Assembly: GCA_017439665.1 (NCBI GenBank)
Contig: JAFSIS010000038.1
Location: 1 to 63,178 of the forward strand
Reading direction: 5' to 3'
DNA: 63,178 nt
From: Lachnospiraceae bacterium
GTDB lineage: Bacteria > Bacillota > Clostridia > Lachnospirales > Lachnospiraceae
The position numbers and the translations under genes are program-made. The notes under the pieces were generated by a model. That model saw only the letters and a program-made list of their open reading frames with translations. It searched no databases and was not told the origin of the DNA. Position 1 is the first letter of the stretch. The number at the start of each line of letters is the position of its first letter. This document shows positions 16,569 through 25,330 of this stretch, in pieces.

Positions 16569-18482
16569 ATGGAAGGACAAAGAAGAGAAAAACCACCAAT
16601 ACAGCCGGGAACCTTTAAGCGATTACTGGGAGTGATCCTGGCTCATTATAAAGTGCATATGATCGTAGTAGTGATCTGCATCATCATCAGTGCACTGGCA
16701 TCCACGGTAGCCACCGTATTTATGCAGCGATTAATTGATGAGGTGATCACACCGGGAATCAGTCTGGGACTTTCTGCCGTATGGCAGCAGCTGGTTTCCA
16801 TTCTGGGCACCATGGCTATTTTCTATTGCTTTGGTGTAATAGCTTCATTTACCTATAACCGGATCATGGCCACTATCACCCAGGGAACCTTAAAGAATTT
16901 AAGGAACGGGATGTTTAACCGGATGGAAGCATTGCCGATTGGCTATTTTGATACCCATGCCCATGGGGACATTATGAGTAATTATACTAATGACACAGAT
17001 GCCATCCGGCAGATGATCGGACAGAGTCTTCCTATGCTGATCCAGTCCGGCCTGTCCGTAATTTCCATGTTTATTATGATGCTCTACTACAGTATCTGGC
17101 TGACCGTCACGGTCTGGATCTTTATCGGCATCATGCTGACCATAACCAAAAAATTTGCAGGGGCAAGTGCAAAGTATATGATGGAGCAGCAGAAATCACT
17201 TGCCAGAGTGGAAGGCTTCATTGAGGAGATGATGGAAGGCCAGAAGGTGGTGAAGGTTTTCTGCCATGAGGAGGAAAGCAAAGAGGATCTGCGCAAACTG
17301 AATGAGCAGCTTTTTTCTGATGGAGAGAGGGCTCATCAGGCGGGAAATGTTCTGATGCCTATTCTTCACAATGTGGGAAATCTGATGTATGTGCTCCTGG
17401 CTATTGTGGGTGGTATTCTGGTGCTTATTGGAGCCCCCAATCTGGGATTTTCCGGAGGGGGAACCATTACGGCGGGAATCATCATCAGTTTTCTGGGAAT
17501 GTCCAGACAGCTTTCCCAGACCATTGGACAGATGTCCATGCAGGTTTCCATGGTTGCCATGGCTCTTGCAGGAGCTGCCAGGGTATTTGCCCTGATGGAT
17601 GAAGAGCCGGAAGCAGATGAGGGCTACGTCACCCTGGTCCGTGCAAAGTGGAACGACAAGGGGGAGCTGGAGGAGACCGACAATCAGCACGGTATCTGGG
17701 CCTGGAAGCATCCCCATAAGGCAGACGGTACGATCACTTATACGGAGCTTAAGGGAGATGTGGTGTTCGAGCACGTGGATTTTGGCTATGTACCCGGAAA
17801 AGAAGTGCTGCATGATATTTCTCTGTATGCGAAGCCGGGACAGAAGATTGCTTTTGTAGGAGCAACGGGTGCGGGAAAAACGACCATCACCAATCTGATC
17901 AACCGGTTCTACGATATTCCTGATGGAAAGATCCGTTACGACGGAATCAATATTACCAAGATTAAAAAGCCGGATCTGCGCCGTTCACTGGGAATTGTGC
18001 TGCAGGACGTGAATCTGTTTACGGGAACGGTGATGGAGAATATCCGCTACGGCCGTTTGGATGCTACCGATGAAGAATGTATTGTGGCGGCTAAGCTGGC
18101 CAATGCTCACAGCTTCATTACCCGTCTGCCGGAAGGATACAATACCATGCTTACCGGAAACGGAGCCAGTCTGTCTCAGGGTCAGAGACAGTTGATTTCC
18201 ATTGCCAGAGCGGCAGTGGCAGACCCGCCGGTTATGATCCTGGATGAAGCTACCTCTTCCATTGATACCCGGACGGAGGCTCTGGTACAGGAGGGAATGG
18301 ATAATCTGATGCTGGGAAGAACGGTCTTCGTCATTGCCCACAGGCTTTCCACCATCCGTAACAGTAAGGCCATCATGGTTCTGGATCACGGCCGGATCAT
18401 TGAGCGTGGCGACCATGAAGAGCTGCTGGCTGCAAAGGGCACCTACTACCAGCTCTACACAGGAGCCTTTGAACTGGAATAG
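16569..18482 (+). CDS. ABC exporter half-transporter, catalytic subunit
   Basis: The 637-residue partner of the preceding protein, starting 12 nt after it with AAAGGAGGG. Six membrane helices (about 30-330) are followed by an ATPase domain with canonical motifs: Walker A GATGAGKTT, Walker B MILDEATSSID with the catalytic Glu, and H-loop VIAHRLST. The signature is variant, LSQGQRQ. An insertion of about 45 residues (KWNDKGELEE region) precedes the ATPase domain, as in other TM287/288-type partners. With the upstream subunit it forms one exporter, probably of drugs or lipophilic compounds, under MarR control. Confidence 0.93.
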   Translation: MEGQRREKPPIQPGTFKRLLGVILAHYKVHMIVVVICIIISALASTVATVFMQRLIDEVITPGISLGLSAVWQQLVSILGTMAIFYCFGVIASFTYNRIMATITQGTLKNLRNGMFNRMEALPIGYFDTHAHGDIMSNYTNDTDAIRQMIGQSLPMLIQSGLSVISMFIMMLYYSIWLTVTVWIFIGIMLTITKKFAGASAKYMMEQQKSLARVEGFIEEMMEGQKVVKVFCHEEESKEDLRKLNEQLFSDGERAHQAGNVLMPILHNVGNLMYVLLAIVGGILVLIGAPNLGFSGGGTITAGIIISFLGMSRQLSQTIGQMSMQVSMVAMALAGAARVFALMDEEPEADEGYVTLVRAKWNDKGELEETDNQHGIWAWKHPHKADGTITYTELKGDVVFEHVDFGYVPGKEVLHDISLYAKPGQKIAFVGATGAGKTTITNLINRFYDIPDGKIRYDGINITKIKKPDLRRSLGIVLQDVNLFTGTVMENIRYGRLDATDEECIVAAKLANAHSFITRLPEGYNTMLTGNGASLSQGQRQLISIARAAVADPPVMILDEATSSIDTRTEALVQEGMDNLMLGRTVFVIAHRLSTIRNSKAIMVLDHGRIIERGDHEELLAAKGTYYQLYTGAFELE

Positions 18483-18510
18483 TCCTATAGGGTGAAAAGA
18501 AAAACAGGGA

Positions 18511-18710
18511 TGGGGCATAATTCTTAAAAAGCTTACTGCTTATCCACTTGTACGCATTTGCGGAGACATTGTAGACACAAGAGCGGACTAAGGGAATACT
18601 GATTAAATTAGCATTCTCATAGTCCGATATTGGGCTACAATGTCCATAGCAACAAGCGAACAAGGGATATACAGTAAGCTCAAAAAAGAATTATGCGGCA
18701 TCCCTGTTTT
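18511..18710. repeat. Palindromic intergenic element, family A copy 2 (inverted)
   Basis: The outer stem AAACAGGGATG...CATAATTCTT (18511-18534) pairs with AAGAATTATG...CATCCCTGTTT near 18687-18710. It sits between convergent genes, where it can serve as a bidirectional terminator. Read on the minus strand, its inside contains the family A strings GCTTGTTGCT and GTACAAGTGGATAA followed by CAGTAAGC, so it is inverted relative to copies 1 and 3. It has a longer middle, with a GGACTA/TAGTCC stem around a variable loop. Confidence 0.75.
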
Positions 18711-18716
18711 GCCTCT

Positions 18717-19439
18717 TTATGTCCAGCCACCGTCTATGGTGATGATCTGGCCGGTGAGGTATTCCGGAGCATGGGCTAAGAACAGAGCCAGTTCGGCCAC
18801 CTCTTCAGGACGGCCCTGGCGGCCCATGGGGATCTCTTCCAGAATGGCGGCAATTTCTTCCTGGGAGTAGCCCTGATTCATCTGGGTATCGATCATACCA
18901 CAGGCAATGGCATTGACCTGGATATTGCTGGGAGCCAGTTCCCTCGCCAAAGCCCGGGTGAGACTGTTCATGCCGCCTTTGGAAGCTGAATAGGCCGTTT
19001 CCATACTGGCACCAACATTTCCCCAGATAGAGGAAATGTTAATGATACGCCCTTTTTTCCGGTGAACCATATGAGGAATGGCCTGTCGGCAGGTATAAAA
19101 AACAGAGTTGAGATTAGTTGCCATCAGTTCATCCCAGTCACTTATGGACATTTCTGACAATAAGCCCTCATAGGAAATACCGGCATTGTTCACCAGAATA
19201 TCGGGAGGAGAGATGATTTTGAACAATCCTTCGACATCATCAGCTTTTCCCATATCACATTGAAAAATATGGCAATGGATATGGTAGGTTCTTTCCAGTT
19301 CAATTTTTAATCCCTCCAACAGGGAAAAACAGGTTCGACAGGTGAGAAACAGTTCATAACCGCCTTTCGCAAAAGCATGGGCGATGGCTCTGCCGATTCC
19401 CCGGGAAGCTCCGGTGATCAAAACGGTGGGTAATTGCAT
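18717..19439 (-). CDS. SDR family oxidoreductase (FabG-like)
   Basis: A 240-residue classical short-chain dehydrogenase/reductase. The cofactor loop TGASRGIGRA lies at the start, NNAG near residue 87, the catalytic Ser in ISSIWG and the Tyr-x3-Lys in YSASKGG (about 149-153). The IDGGWT end is typical. The 3-oxoacyl-ACP reductase assignment is only the nearest family; with no fab genes nearby another ketone or alcohol is possible. It is monocistronic, convergent with the ABC exporter, and has GGAGATG upstream. Confidence 0.85.
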   Translation of the reverse strand: MQLPTVLITGASRGIGRAIAHAFAKGGYELFLTCRTCFSLLEGLKIELERTYHIHCHIFQCDMGKADDVEGLFKIISPPDILVNNAGISYEGLLSEMSISDWDELMATNLNSVFYTCRQAIPHMVHRKKGRIINISSIWGNVGASMETAYSASKGGMNSLTRALARELAPSNIQVNAIACGMIDTQMNQGYSQEEIAAILEEIPMGRQGRPEEVAELALFLAHAPEYLTGQIITIDGGWT

Positions 19440-19556
19440 GGGAACATCTCCTTATTATTCTATAGGTTGTTTTATTTTAATAGAAGAAACACAAAAAGAC
19501 AACGGTGGAATACCGGTGTAACTTTTTTTCATGAAAAATAGAAAAAGGAAAAAGAT

Positions 19557-19585
19557 TTGACAATATTCTCACAAGATGCTATAGT
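19557..19585 (+). promoter_or_regulatory. Consensus promoter of the NlpC/P60 gene
   Basis: TTGACA (19557-19562), 17 bp, TATAGT (19580-19585). A possible second promoter, TTGACA at 19655-19660 with TATTAC at 19677-19682, lies closer to the gene. Confidence 0.7.
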
Positions 19586-19596
19586 GGTAAAGCAGA

Positions 19597-19682
19597 TGTT
19601 ACGAAAATATTACAATTTGTAAAGAAAATATGTAACTCACGGTGATTCTGTGAATTGACACTGAATGGTTACAAGATATTAC
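19597..19682 (+). promoter_or_regulatory. Repeated TGTTAC/TATTAC motifs, possible WalR-type sites
   Basis: TGTTAC-N5-TATTAC at 19597-19613 and GGTTAC-N4-TATTAC at 19667-19682 are similar half-site pairs, with extra TGTAAA (19619) and TGTAAC (19631) between them. The WalR consensus is two TGTWAH hexamers 5 bp apart; the fit is partial. The downstream gene is a cell-wall hydrolase, the classic WalR target. Confidence 0.35.
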
Positions 19683-19704
19683 AGAGTTTTAATCAGGAGA
19701 ATCT

Positions 19705-20889
19705 ATGTTTTCTAAAAATAAAGTAAAAGTTGCAGCCGGAGCACTGGCAGCAGCACTGCTCTTTACCGGAAATAGCATTTCCACCTATGCAATTAATTTA
19801 AACAGCAATCTCCCGGCAGCAGGTATCGGGCTTTCTCTGGACGAGGGAGTTTCTGTAAAAACAGTAGCCCACTATAATGATTCTGACGTAAAGATCGTAG
19901 AGCCGATTTCCTTCCCGGCACCGGTAGTGAAGGAACTCTCAGAAGAGGATTATTCTCATCTGGTGATTGCCAGGGTGAATGATTATGTTAATGTAAGAAG
20001 TATTCCCAGCGAAGAGGGAGAGATTGTTGGTAAGCTATACGACAAGTCTGTAGGAACCTTTATCGAAGAAGAAAATGGCTGGTATAAGATCAAGTCCGGT
20101 AACTGTACCGGTTATGTTAAGGCTGAGTACTGTGTTACCGGTGAGGAAGCCAATGAGCTGGCCAAGGAAGTGGGGCGGCGAATTGCTACGGTTACTACAG
20201 AAACGCTGAATGTCCGCAAGGAAGCAAATACAGATTCTCCTATTCTGGGCCAGGTACCTATGGATGAAGTACTTACCGTAACAGAGGAAATGGACGGCTG
20301 GGTTCAGGTTAAGATTGAAGAAGGTGCCGGCTACGTTTCTGAAGAGTATGTTACTTTAAGTACAGAGTTTGTACAGGCAGAATCCCGTGAGGAAGAGCAG
20401 GCTCGTCTGGCCAGGGAAGAAGCTGAACGAAAAGCAGCTCAGGAGGCTTCCAGAAAAGCCAGGGTGCTGGCAGCGGCCCAGGAAGCAGCAGATGCCCAAC
20501 AGGCAGCGGAAGCAGCAGTAGCAACAGCTTCTTCCAATAGCAGTGATCTGGGACAACAGGTTGCAGATTACGCACTGCAGTTTGTGGGCAATCCCTACGT
20601 TTATGGGGGGACCAGTCTTACTAACGGAGCAGACTGTTCCGGCTTTGTCATGAGTGTATATGCCAATTTTGGTGTTTCCCTTCCTCATTCCGCATCTGCA
20701 GACCGAAAGAGGGGAATTGGTGTGGGAAGTATCAGCAATGCCATTCCCGGCGATATTGTGTGTTATTCAGGACATGTAGGAATCTATATCGGTAACGGAC
20801 AGATTGTCCATGCAAGTAACTCAAGAACCGGTATTATCGTATCTAATGCAAATTATGATACAGTCATTGACGTAAGGCGGATATTCTAA
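19705..20889 (+). CDS. Secreted SH3-NlpC/P60 cell-wall peptidase
   Basis: A 394-residue exported endopeptidase likely to cut peptidoglycan stem peptides. A signal peptide (to about residue 29, STYA) is followed by two bacterial SH3 domains (about 90-145 and 150-215; VNVRSIPS and LNVRKEANT). An Ala/Glu/Arg-rich helical linker (220-275) leads to the NlpC/P60 domain, with Cys311 in DCSGF, His357 in GHVGIYIG and a third polar residue in HASNS. CAGGAGA is upstream. It is monocistronic, with a consensus promoter and a strong terminator. Confidence 0.94.
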   Translation: MFSKNKVKVAAGALAAALLFTGNSISTYAINLNSNLPAAGIGLSLDEGVSVKTVAHYNDSDVKIVEPISFPAPVVKELSEEDYSHLVIARVNDYVNVRSIPSEEGEIVGKLYDKSVGTFIEEENGWYKIKSGNCTGYVKAEYCVTGEEANELAKEVGRRIATVTTETLNVRKEANTDSPILGQVPMDEVLTVTEEMDGWVQVKIEEGAGYVSEEYVTLSTEFVQAESREEEQARLAREEAERKAAQEASRKARVLAAAQEAADAQQAAEAAVATASSNSSDLGQQVADYALQFVGNPYVYGGTSLTNGADCSGFVMSVYANFGVSLPHSASADRKRGIGVGSISNAIPGDIVCYSGHVGIYIGNGQIVHASNSRTGIIVSNANYDTVIDVRRIF

Positions 20890-20901
20890 GGAAACGCTGA
20901 T

Positions 20902-20947
20902 AAAAAAGTGTCCTTTGGTAAGTTTGCTTACTAAAGGACACTTTTTT
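20902..20947 (+). terminator. Strong intrinsic terminator after the NlpC/P60 gene
   Basis: AAAAAGTGTCCTTTGGTAAG pairs with CTTACTAAAGGACACTTTTT around a 4-nt loop, with one mismatch, and ends in a T run. Confidence 0.92.
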
Positions 20948-21129
20948 ATCTCTCCATTGGATGAATTTTATTAAGTGACAAAATCCATGGGATTTGTGGA
21001 TCTGTCCGAATAATTTCGGCTTCATTCCACGCGAAGATTTTTTGAAAGAATGCTTGACTAATTGCAAACTATAAATAATGCACAAATGTCAGACAATACA
21101 GTCGGGAAAACGTAAATGATGTACAAAAG

Positions 21130-21200
21130 TTTTCCACATGGACAAACCTTGAAATTTTGGGAAAAATTACTTATACACGAAGTTATACACATTATCCACA
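21130..21200. other. Cluster of four DnaA-box-like nonamers
   Basis: TTTTCCACA (21130-21138), TTATACACG (21171-21179), TTATACACA (21183-21191) and TTATCCACA (21192-21200) all lie on the plus strand; the last two abut. TTATCCACA is the consensus DnaA box. No dnaA, dnaN or rpmH gene is near, so this is more likely a DnaA-binding regulatory or titration site than the replication origin. Confidence 0.55.
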
Positions 21201-21393
21201 GGTAAAATGTTATTCATTTAACGCTCGAATAGGGAAACAAAGAAACATTTGTTTTGGACTTTTTTTACGAAAATGGAAAATTTAAGGGAAATCCCAGTTG
21301 TATATGAGAAGATTTGGAGAAGTTATTTCAGGAGCAGAAAGTAAAAGAGGCCAACAGTTACAAGTGAAAACTTAAAAAATTCTGAAAATTGAC

Positions 21394-21450
21394 TATAATA
21401 TGGACAAGTGATAGATAAAATGATAGAATAAATTATGGCTGAAGCCATAA
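21394..21450 (+). promoter_or_regulatory. -10 element and leader hairpin of hpf
   Basis: TATAAT at 21394-21399 has no convincing -35. In the leader, TTATGGCT-GA-AGCCATAA (21433-21450) is a perfect 8+8 bp inverted repeat ending 26 nt before the start codon. It could be an operator or an mRNA hairpin near the ribosome site. Confidence 0.5.
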
Positions 21451-21475
21451 TCTAGAAACAGAAGGGATGATCAGT

Positions 21476-22003
21476 ATGAAGTTTATTATCAGCGGCAAGA
21501 ATATTGATGTCACACCGGGTTTACGTACAGCAGTTGAGGATAAGTTAGGTAAGCTGGAGAAGTATTTTACGGCAGAGACAGAGGTACATGTTACTCTGAG
21601 TGTGGAGAAAGAAAGACAGAAGATTGAGGTTACCATCCCTGTAAAAGGTAACATTATCCGTTCCGAGCAGACCAGTAACGATATGTATGTATCTATTGAT
21701 CTGGTGGAAGAAATCATCGAAAGACAGCTGAAGAAGTACAAGAATAAAATTATTGACAAGAAGCAGACCCATCATAATTTCAAGCAGGAGTTCATTGATA
21801 AGGACTATGTAGATGATGAGGATATCCAGATCGTCAGAACCAAACGCTTCGATATTAAGCCCATGTATCCTGAAGATGCCTGTATCCAGATGGAGCTTCT
21901 GGGCCATAATTTCTTCGTTTTCTGTAATGCAGAAACGGATCAGGTGAACGTGGTATACAAGAGAAAGGGCAATACCTATGGAATCATGGAGCCTGAGCTG
22001 TAA
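21476..22003 (+). CDS. hpf: Long-form ribosome hibernation promoting factor
   Basis: It binds the 30S subunit and dimerises ribosomes into inactive 100S particles in stationary phase. Residues 1-95 are the S30AE domain (MKFIISGKNIDVTPGLR; KLGKLEKYF). A charged linker (100-118) leads to the C-terminal dimerisation domain (RTKRFDIKPMYPEDACIQM then GHNFFVFCNAETDQVNVVY). The 175 residues from ATG 21476 fit the AAGGG spacing; the ATG at 21467 is directly against it. It is monocistronic with its own terminator. Confidence 0.94.
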   Translation: MKFIISGKNIDVTPGLRTAVEDKLGKLEKYFTAETEVHVTLSVEKERQKIEVTIPVKGNIIRSEQTSNDMYVSIDLVEEIIERQLKKYKNKIIDKKQTHHNFKQEFIDKDYVDDEDIQIVRTKRFDIKPMYPEDACIQMELLGHNFFVFCNAETDQVNVVYKRKGNTYGIMEPEL

Positions 22004-22338
22004 AAATAGTTATTTTCATATCCATGCCAAACACTTCGCTGATTGGCGTGGGGAAAACAGGTTAAAAGAATATAAATGAATGAAAAGAAGGCTGTTCCCC
22101 AGGGGCGGCCTTTTTATCTTTGGACAATTTGAATGAGAAAATTCGACAAAATTTATCAACTTTTCTGAATGTCTGTGCCGGAGGAAATAAAAACATTGAA
22201 AAAAACACGTTACTATGCTAAAATAACCTCACTGGGCGAAAAGAAAAATCAGTACATAAACTAAGCAGATAAGCCCGAAGAAAGCGGATGTCCTATTCGC
22301 GAGAAGGATAATTTCATTTACAGAAAGGAGTCATGAAA
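22004..22338. other. Intergenic region: hpf terminator and thl promoter
   Basis: AAGGCTGTTCCCC at 22088 pairs imperfectly with GGGGCGGCCTT and is followed by TTTTT, the terminator of hpf (22088-22120). The thl promoter is at 22196-22224. Between them lies an AT-rich stretch, and the thl leader of about 100 nt has no riboswitch that I recognise. Confidence 0.65.
22196..22224 (+). promoter_or_regulatory. Promoter of the thl-crt-hbd operon
   Basis: TTGAAA (22196-22201), 17 bp, TAAAAT (22219-22224), with an extended -10 TG at 22216-22217. The predicted start is near 22231, leaving about 108 nt of leader. Confidence 0.72.
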
Positions 22339-23520
22339 ATGGCAAAAAAAGTAGTGTTAGCAGGTGCATGTCGTACTGCAATTGGTTCCATGGGGGGATC
22401 TCTTTCCAATACACCCGCAGCTGAATTGGGTGCGGTTGTTATTAAAGAAGCGTTAAACAGAGCCGGTGTTAAGCCTGAGCAGGTTGATCAGGTATACATG
22501 GGATGCGTTATCCAGGCAGGTCTTGGACAGAACGTTGCTCGTCAGGCATCCATTAAAGCCGGTTTGCCTAACGAAGTGCCCGCTGTGACCATCAACGTAG
22601 TTTGTGGTTCCGGATTAAACTGTGTAAACATGGCAGCTCAGATGATTCAGGCAGGAGATGCAGACATCGTTGTTGCAGGTGGTATGGAGAACATGTCCAT
22701 GGCTCCTTATGCAATGAAACAGGGACGTTACGGATACAGAATGGGTAATGCTGCCCTTATTGATACTATGGTAAACGATGCATTATGGGATGCATTCAAC
22801 AACTATCATATGATCCAGACTGCAGACAATATTGCTGATCAGTGGAAGCTGACCAGAGAAGAGCTGGATGCATTTGCAGCAAACAGCCAGCAGAAGGCTG
22901 CTGCAGCTCAGGAAAGAGGCGACTTCGAAGCAGAGATCGTTCCTGTAATGATCAAGAAGAAAAAAGAAATGGTAGAGTTCAAGGTAGATGAGGGAATCCG
23001 TCCCGGCACAACCGCTGAATCTCTTGGAAAATTACGTGCTATCAATCCTAACGGTGTGGTTACTGCAGGTAACGCATCCACCATCAATGATGGTGCTGCT
23101 GCTATCGTAGTAATGAGCGAAGAAAAAGCAAAAGAATTAGGTGTTAAGCCTATGGCTACTTTCGTAGCAGGTGCTCTGGGCGGTGTTGATCCTACTATCA
23201 TGGGTATCGGACCTGTTGCATCTACCAAGAAAGTATTGGATAAGACCGGCTGGAAGATTGAAGATATCGACATTATCGAAGCTAACGAAGCATTTGCTGC
23301 ACAGTCTGTAGCTGTTGGTAAGGATCTGGGAATCAATACCGAGAAACAGCTGAATCCTAACGGTGGAGCAATCGCTATCGGACATCCTGTAGGAGCTTCC
23401 GGATGCCGTATTCTGGTTACCCTGCTTCATGAGATGGAGAAGGCAGACGCTAAGAAGGGTCTTGCAACTCTGTGTATCGGTGGCGGTATGGGCTGCTCCA
23501 CTCTGGTTGAAAGAGACTAA
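22339..23520 (+). CDS. thlA: Acetyl-CoA C-acetyltransferase (thiolase)
   Basis: It condenses two acetyl-CoA to acetoacetyl-CoA, the first step of butyrate formation. The nucleophile is Cys89 ([10 protein letters not shown]). The second triad is His in [15 protein letters not shown] and Cys in CIGGGMGCS near the end. At 393 residues it is full length. I prefer ATG 22339, 8 nt after AGGAG; an ATG at 22333 is too close. Codon use and the strong promoter suggest high expression. It is followed 22 nt later by crt. Confidence 0.96.
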   Translation: MAKKVVLAGACRTAIGSMGGSLSNTPAAELGAVVIKEALNRAGVKPEQVDQVYMGCVIQAGLGQNVARQASIKAGLPNEVPAVTINVVCGSGLNCVNMAAQMIQAGDADIVVAGGMENMSMAPYAMKQGRYGYRMGNAALIDTMVNDALWDAFNNYHMIQTADNIADQWKLTREELDAFAANSQQKAAAAQERGDFEAEIVPVMIKKKKEMVEFKVDEGIRPGTTAESLGKLRAINPNGVVTAGNASTINDGAAAIVVMSEEKAKELGVKPMATFVAGALGGVDPTIMGIGPVASTKKVLDKTGWKIEDIDIIEANEAFAAQSVAVGKDLGINTEKQLNPNGGAIAIGHPVGASGCRILVTLLHEMEKADAKKGLATLCIGGGMGCSTLVERD

Positions 23521-23542
23521 TTTGAAAAGGAGAACTACATAA

Positions 23543-24328
23543 ATGGAATTCGTTTTGTATGAAGTAAAAGGTGCTGTGGGCGTGATCACCATCAATCGTG
23601 AGAAGGCTTTAAACGCACTTAACTCCAGCGTTTTGGAAGAGCTGGACAAAACTTTGGACGCAGTGAATCTGGATGAAGTAAGATGTCTGATTCTTACCGG
23701 TGCAGGGCAGAAATCCTTCGTAGCAGGTGCAGATATTGGAGAAATGAGTACTCTTACCAAGGCAGAAGGCGAAGCTTTCGGTAAAAAGGGTAATGATATT
23801 TTCCGCAAACTGGAAACCTTCCCTATTCCTGTGATTGCAGCAATCAATGGATTTGCTCTTGGTGGTGGATGTGAGATCGCTATGAGCTGTGATATCAGAA
23901 TCTGTGCAGACAATGCAGTGTTCGGTCAGCCTGAGGTTGGTCTGGGAATCACTCCCGGCTTTGGCGGAACCCAGAGACTTGCCCGTCTGGTAAGTCCTGG
24001 TATGGCTAAGCAGCTGATCTACACCGCAAAGAATATCAAGGCTGATGAGGCTTACAGAATCGGTCTGGTAAATGCAGTATATACTCAGGAAGAATTAATG
24101 CCCGCAGCAGAGAAGATGGCTGCAGCAATCGCTAAGAATGCGCCTATCGCTGTTCGTAACTGCAAGAAGGCTATTAATGAGGGCCTGGATGTAGATATGG
24201 ATAAGGCTATCGTGATCGAAGAGAAGCTGTTCGGTGACTGCTTCGAAACTGAAGATCAGAAATACGGAATGGCATTTTTCCTGGATAAGAACAAGGAAAA
24301 GGTGAAAGAGCCTTTCAAAAACTGCTAA
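23543..24328 (+). CDS. crt: 3-hydroxybutyryl-CoA dehydratase (crotonase)
   Basis: It dehydrates 3-hydroxybutyryl-CoA to crotonyl-CoA. A 261-residue enoyl-CoA hydratase fold with the oxyanion-hole segments VAGADIGEM and ALGGGCEIAMSCD. The catalytic Glu is in CEIAMS and PEVGLGITPGFGGTQRL. AAAGGAG precedes the ATG. It lies between thl and hbd, the canonical order for the butyrate pathway, though bcd and etf genes are missing from the cluster. Confidence 0.95.
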   Translation: MEFVLYEVKGAVGVITINREKALNALNSSVLEELDKTLDAVNLDEVRCLILTGAGQKSFVAGADIGEMSTLTKAEGEAFGKKGNDIFRKLETFPIPVIAAINGFALGGGCEIAMSCDIRICADNAVFGQPEVGLGITPGFGGTQRLARLVSPGMAKQLIYTAKNIKADEAYRIGLVNAVYTQEELMPAAEKMAAAIAKNAPIAVRNCKKAINEGLDVDMDKAIVIEEKLFGDCFETEDQKYGMAFFLDKNKEKVKEPFKNC

Positions 24329-24387
24329 TACATAATTATGGCTGTAAAAATATCTGAACAGCTATTATAAAACTGTTAAGTAAAAAT

Positions 24388-24415
24388 GCTTCAGGGCAGA
24401 AGGCTGTCCTGAAGC
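24388..24415 (+). other. Hairpin between crt and hbd
   Basis: GCTTCAGG (24388-24395) pairs with CCTGAAGC (24408-24415) in the 112-nt crt-hbd gap. There is no T run, so it is more likely an mRNA processing or stability element than a terminator. Confidence 0.5.
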
Positions 24416-24440
24416 AGGATGAAAATTAGGAGGATTAATC

Positions 24441-25280
24441 ATGAAAGTAGGTATTATCGGAGCCGGAACCATGGGTGGCGGAATCGCACAGGCTTTTGCT
24501 GAAGCAGAAGGATACGAGGTATATCTTTGCGATATTAATGAAGAATTTGCTGCAAATGGTAAGGCAAGAATTGAGAAAGGCTTAAGCAAGCTGGTATCCA
24601 AGGGCAAAACTACCCAGGAAGCTGCTGACGCTATCTTAAACAAAATTACTACAGGTACCAAGGACATCTGTACCGACGCAGAACTGATCATCGAGGCAGC
24701 TCTTGAGGTTATGTCCGTAAAACAGCAGACCTTCAAAGAGTTACAGGATATCGTTCCTGCTAACTGTATTTTTGCAACCAATACCTCTTCTCTTTCCATC
24801 ACTGAGATCGGTGCCGGTCTTGACAGACCCGTTATCGGTATGCATTTCTTCAACCCTGCAAACAGAATGAAGCTGGTTGAGGTTATTGCCGGTCTGAATA
24901 CTCCTGCAGAAGTAGTTGATAAGATCAAAGCAATCTCCGTAGAAATCGGAAAAGAGCCTGTACAGGTTGAAGAGGGTCCTGGTTTCGTAGTAAACAGAAT
25001 CCTTATCCCTATGATCAACGAAGCGGTTGGTATTTATGCAGATGGTATTGCTTCTGTAGAAGGTATCGATATTGCTATGAAGCTGGGTGCAAACCATCCT
25101 ATGGGACCTCTGGCTTTAGGTGATCTGGTTGGTCTGGATATCTGTCTGGCAATCATGAACGTTATGTATGATGAGACCGGTGATCCTAAGTATCGTCCTC
25201 ATCCCCTGTTAAAGAAAATGGTTCGTGGAAAACAGCTTGGTATCAAAACCGGTAAAGGTTTCTACGACTACTCCAAATAA
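24441..25280 (+). CDS. hbd: 3-hydroxybutyryl-CoA dehydrogenase
   Basis: It reduces acetoacetyl-CoA with NAD(P)H. The 279 residues begin with the Rossmann motif [14 protein letters not shown]. The catalytic His is in [15 protein letters not shown] and the signature [13 protein letters not shown] follows. The C-terminal helical domain holds [17 protein letters not shown] precedes the ATG. This is the last gene of the operon, closed by a strong terminator. Confidence 0.96.
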   Translation: MKVGIIGAGTMGGGIAQAFAEAEGYEVYLCDINEEFAANGKARIEKGLSKLVSKGKTTQEAADAILNKITTGTKDICTDAELIIEAALEVMSVKQQTFKELQDIVPANCIFATNTSSLSITEIGAGLDRPVIGMHFFNPANRMKLVEVIAGLNTPAEVVDKIKAISVEIGKEPVQVEEGPGFVVNRILIPMINEAVGIYADGIASVEGIDIAMKLGANHPMGPLALGDLVGLDICLAIMNVMYDETGDPKYRPHPLLKKMVRGKQLGIKTGKGFYDYSK

Positions 25281-25300
25281 GTTTAAGAACAACAAGAAAC

Positions 25301-25330
25301 GCCTGTGGTATTCCACAGGCGCTTTTTTTA
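25301..25330 (+). terminator. Terminator of the thl-crt-hbd operon
   Basis: GCCTGTGG-TATT-CCACAGGC (25301-25320) followed by GCTTTTTTTA. It also faces the end of the convergent DUF975 gene. Confidence 0.92.

Larger units (their letters stand above)
20950..21475. other. Long intergenic region before hpf with DnaA-box-like cluster
   Basis: I see no gene here. An AAATCC/GGATTT mini-hairpin occurs around 20980-20997. A TTGACT at 21054 without a well-spaced -10 may be a weak promoter. The stretch 21120-21340 is AT-rich and holds four DnaA-type nonamers. The hpf promoter area and a small hairpin follow. It is one of the longest gene-free stretches in the window and could hide a small RNA, which I cannot show. 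Confidence 0.5.

Noticed and set aside
21130..21200. Chromosomal replication origin
   Set aside because: DnaA-like boxes are present but none of the usual origin genes flank them, and no second AT-rich unwinding block is evident.
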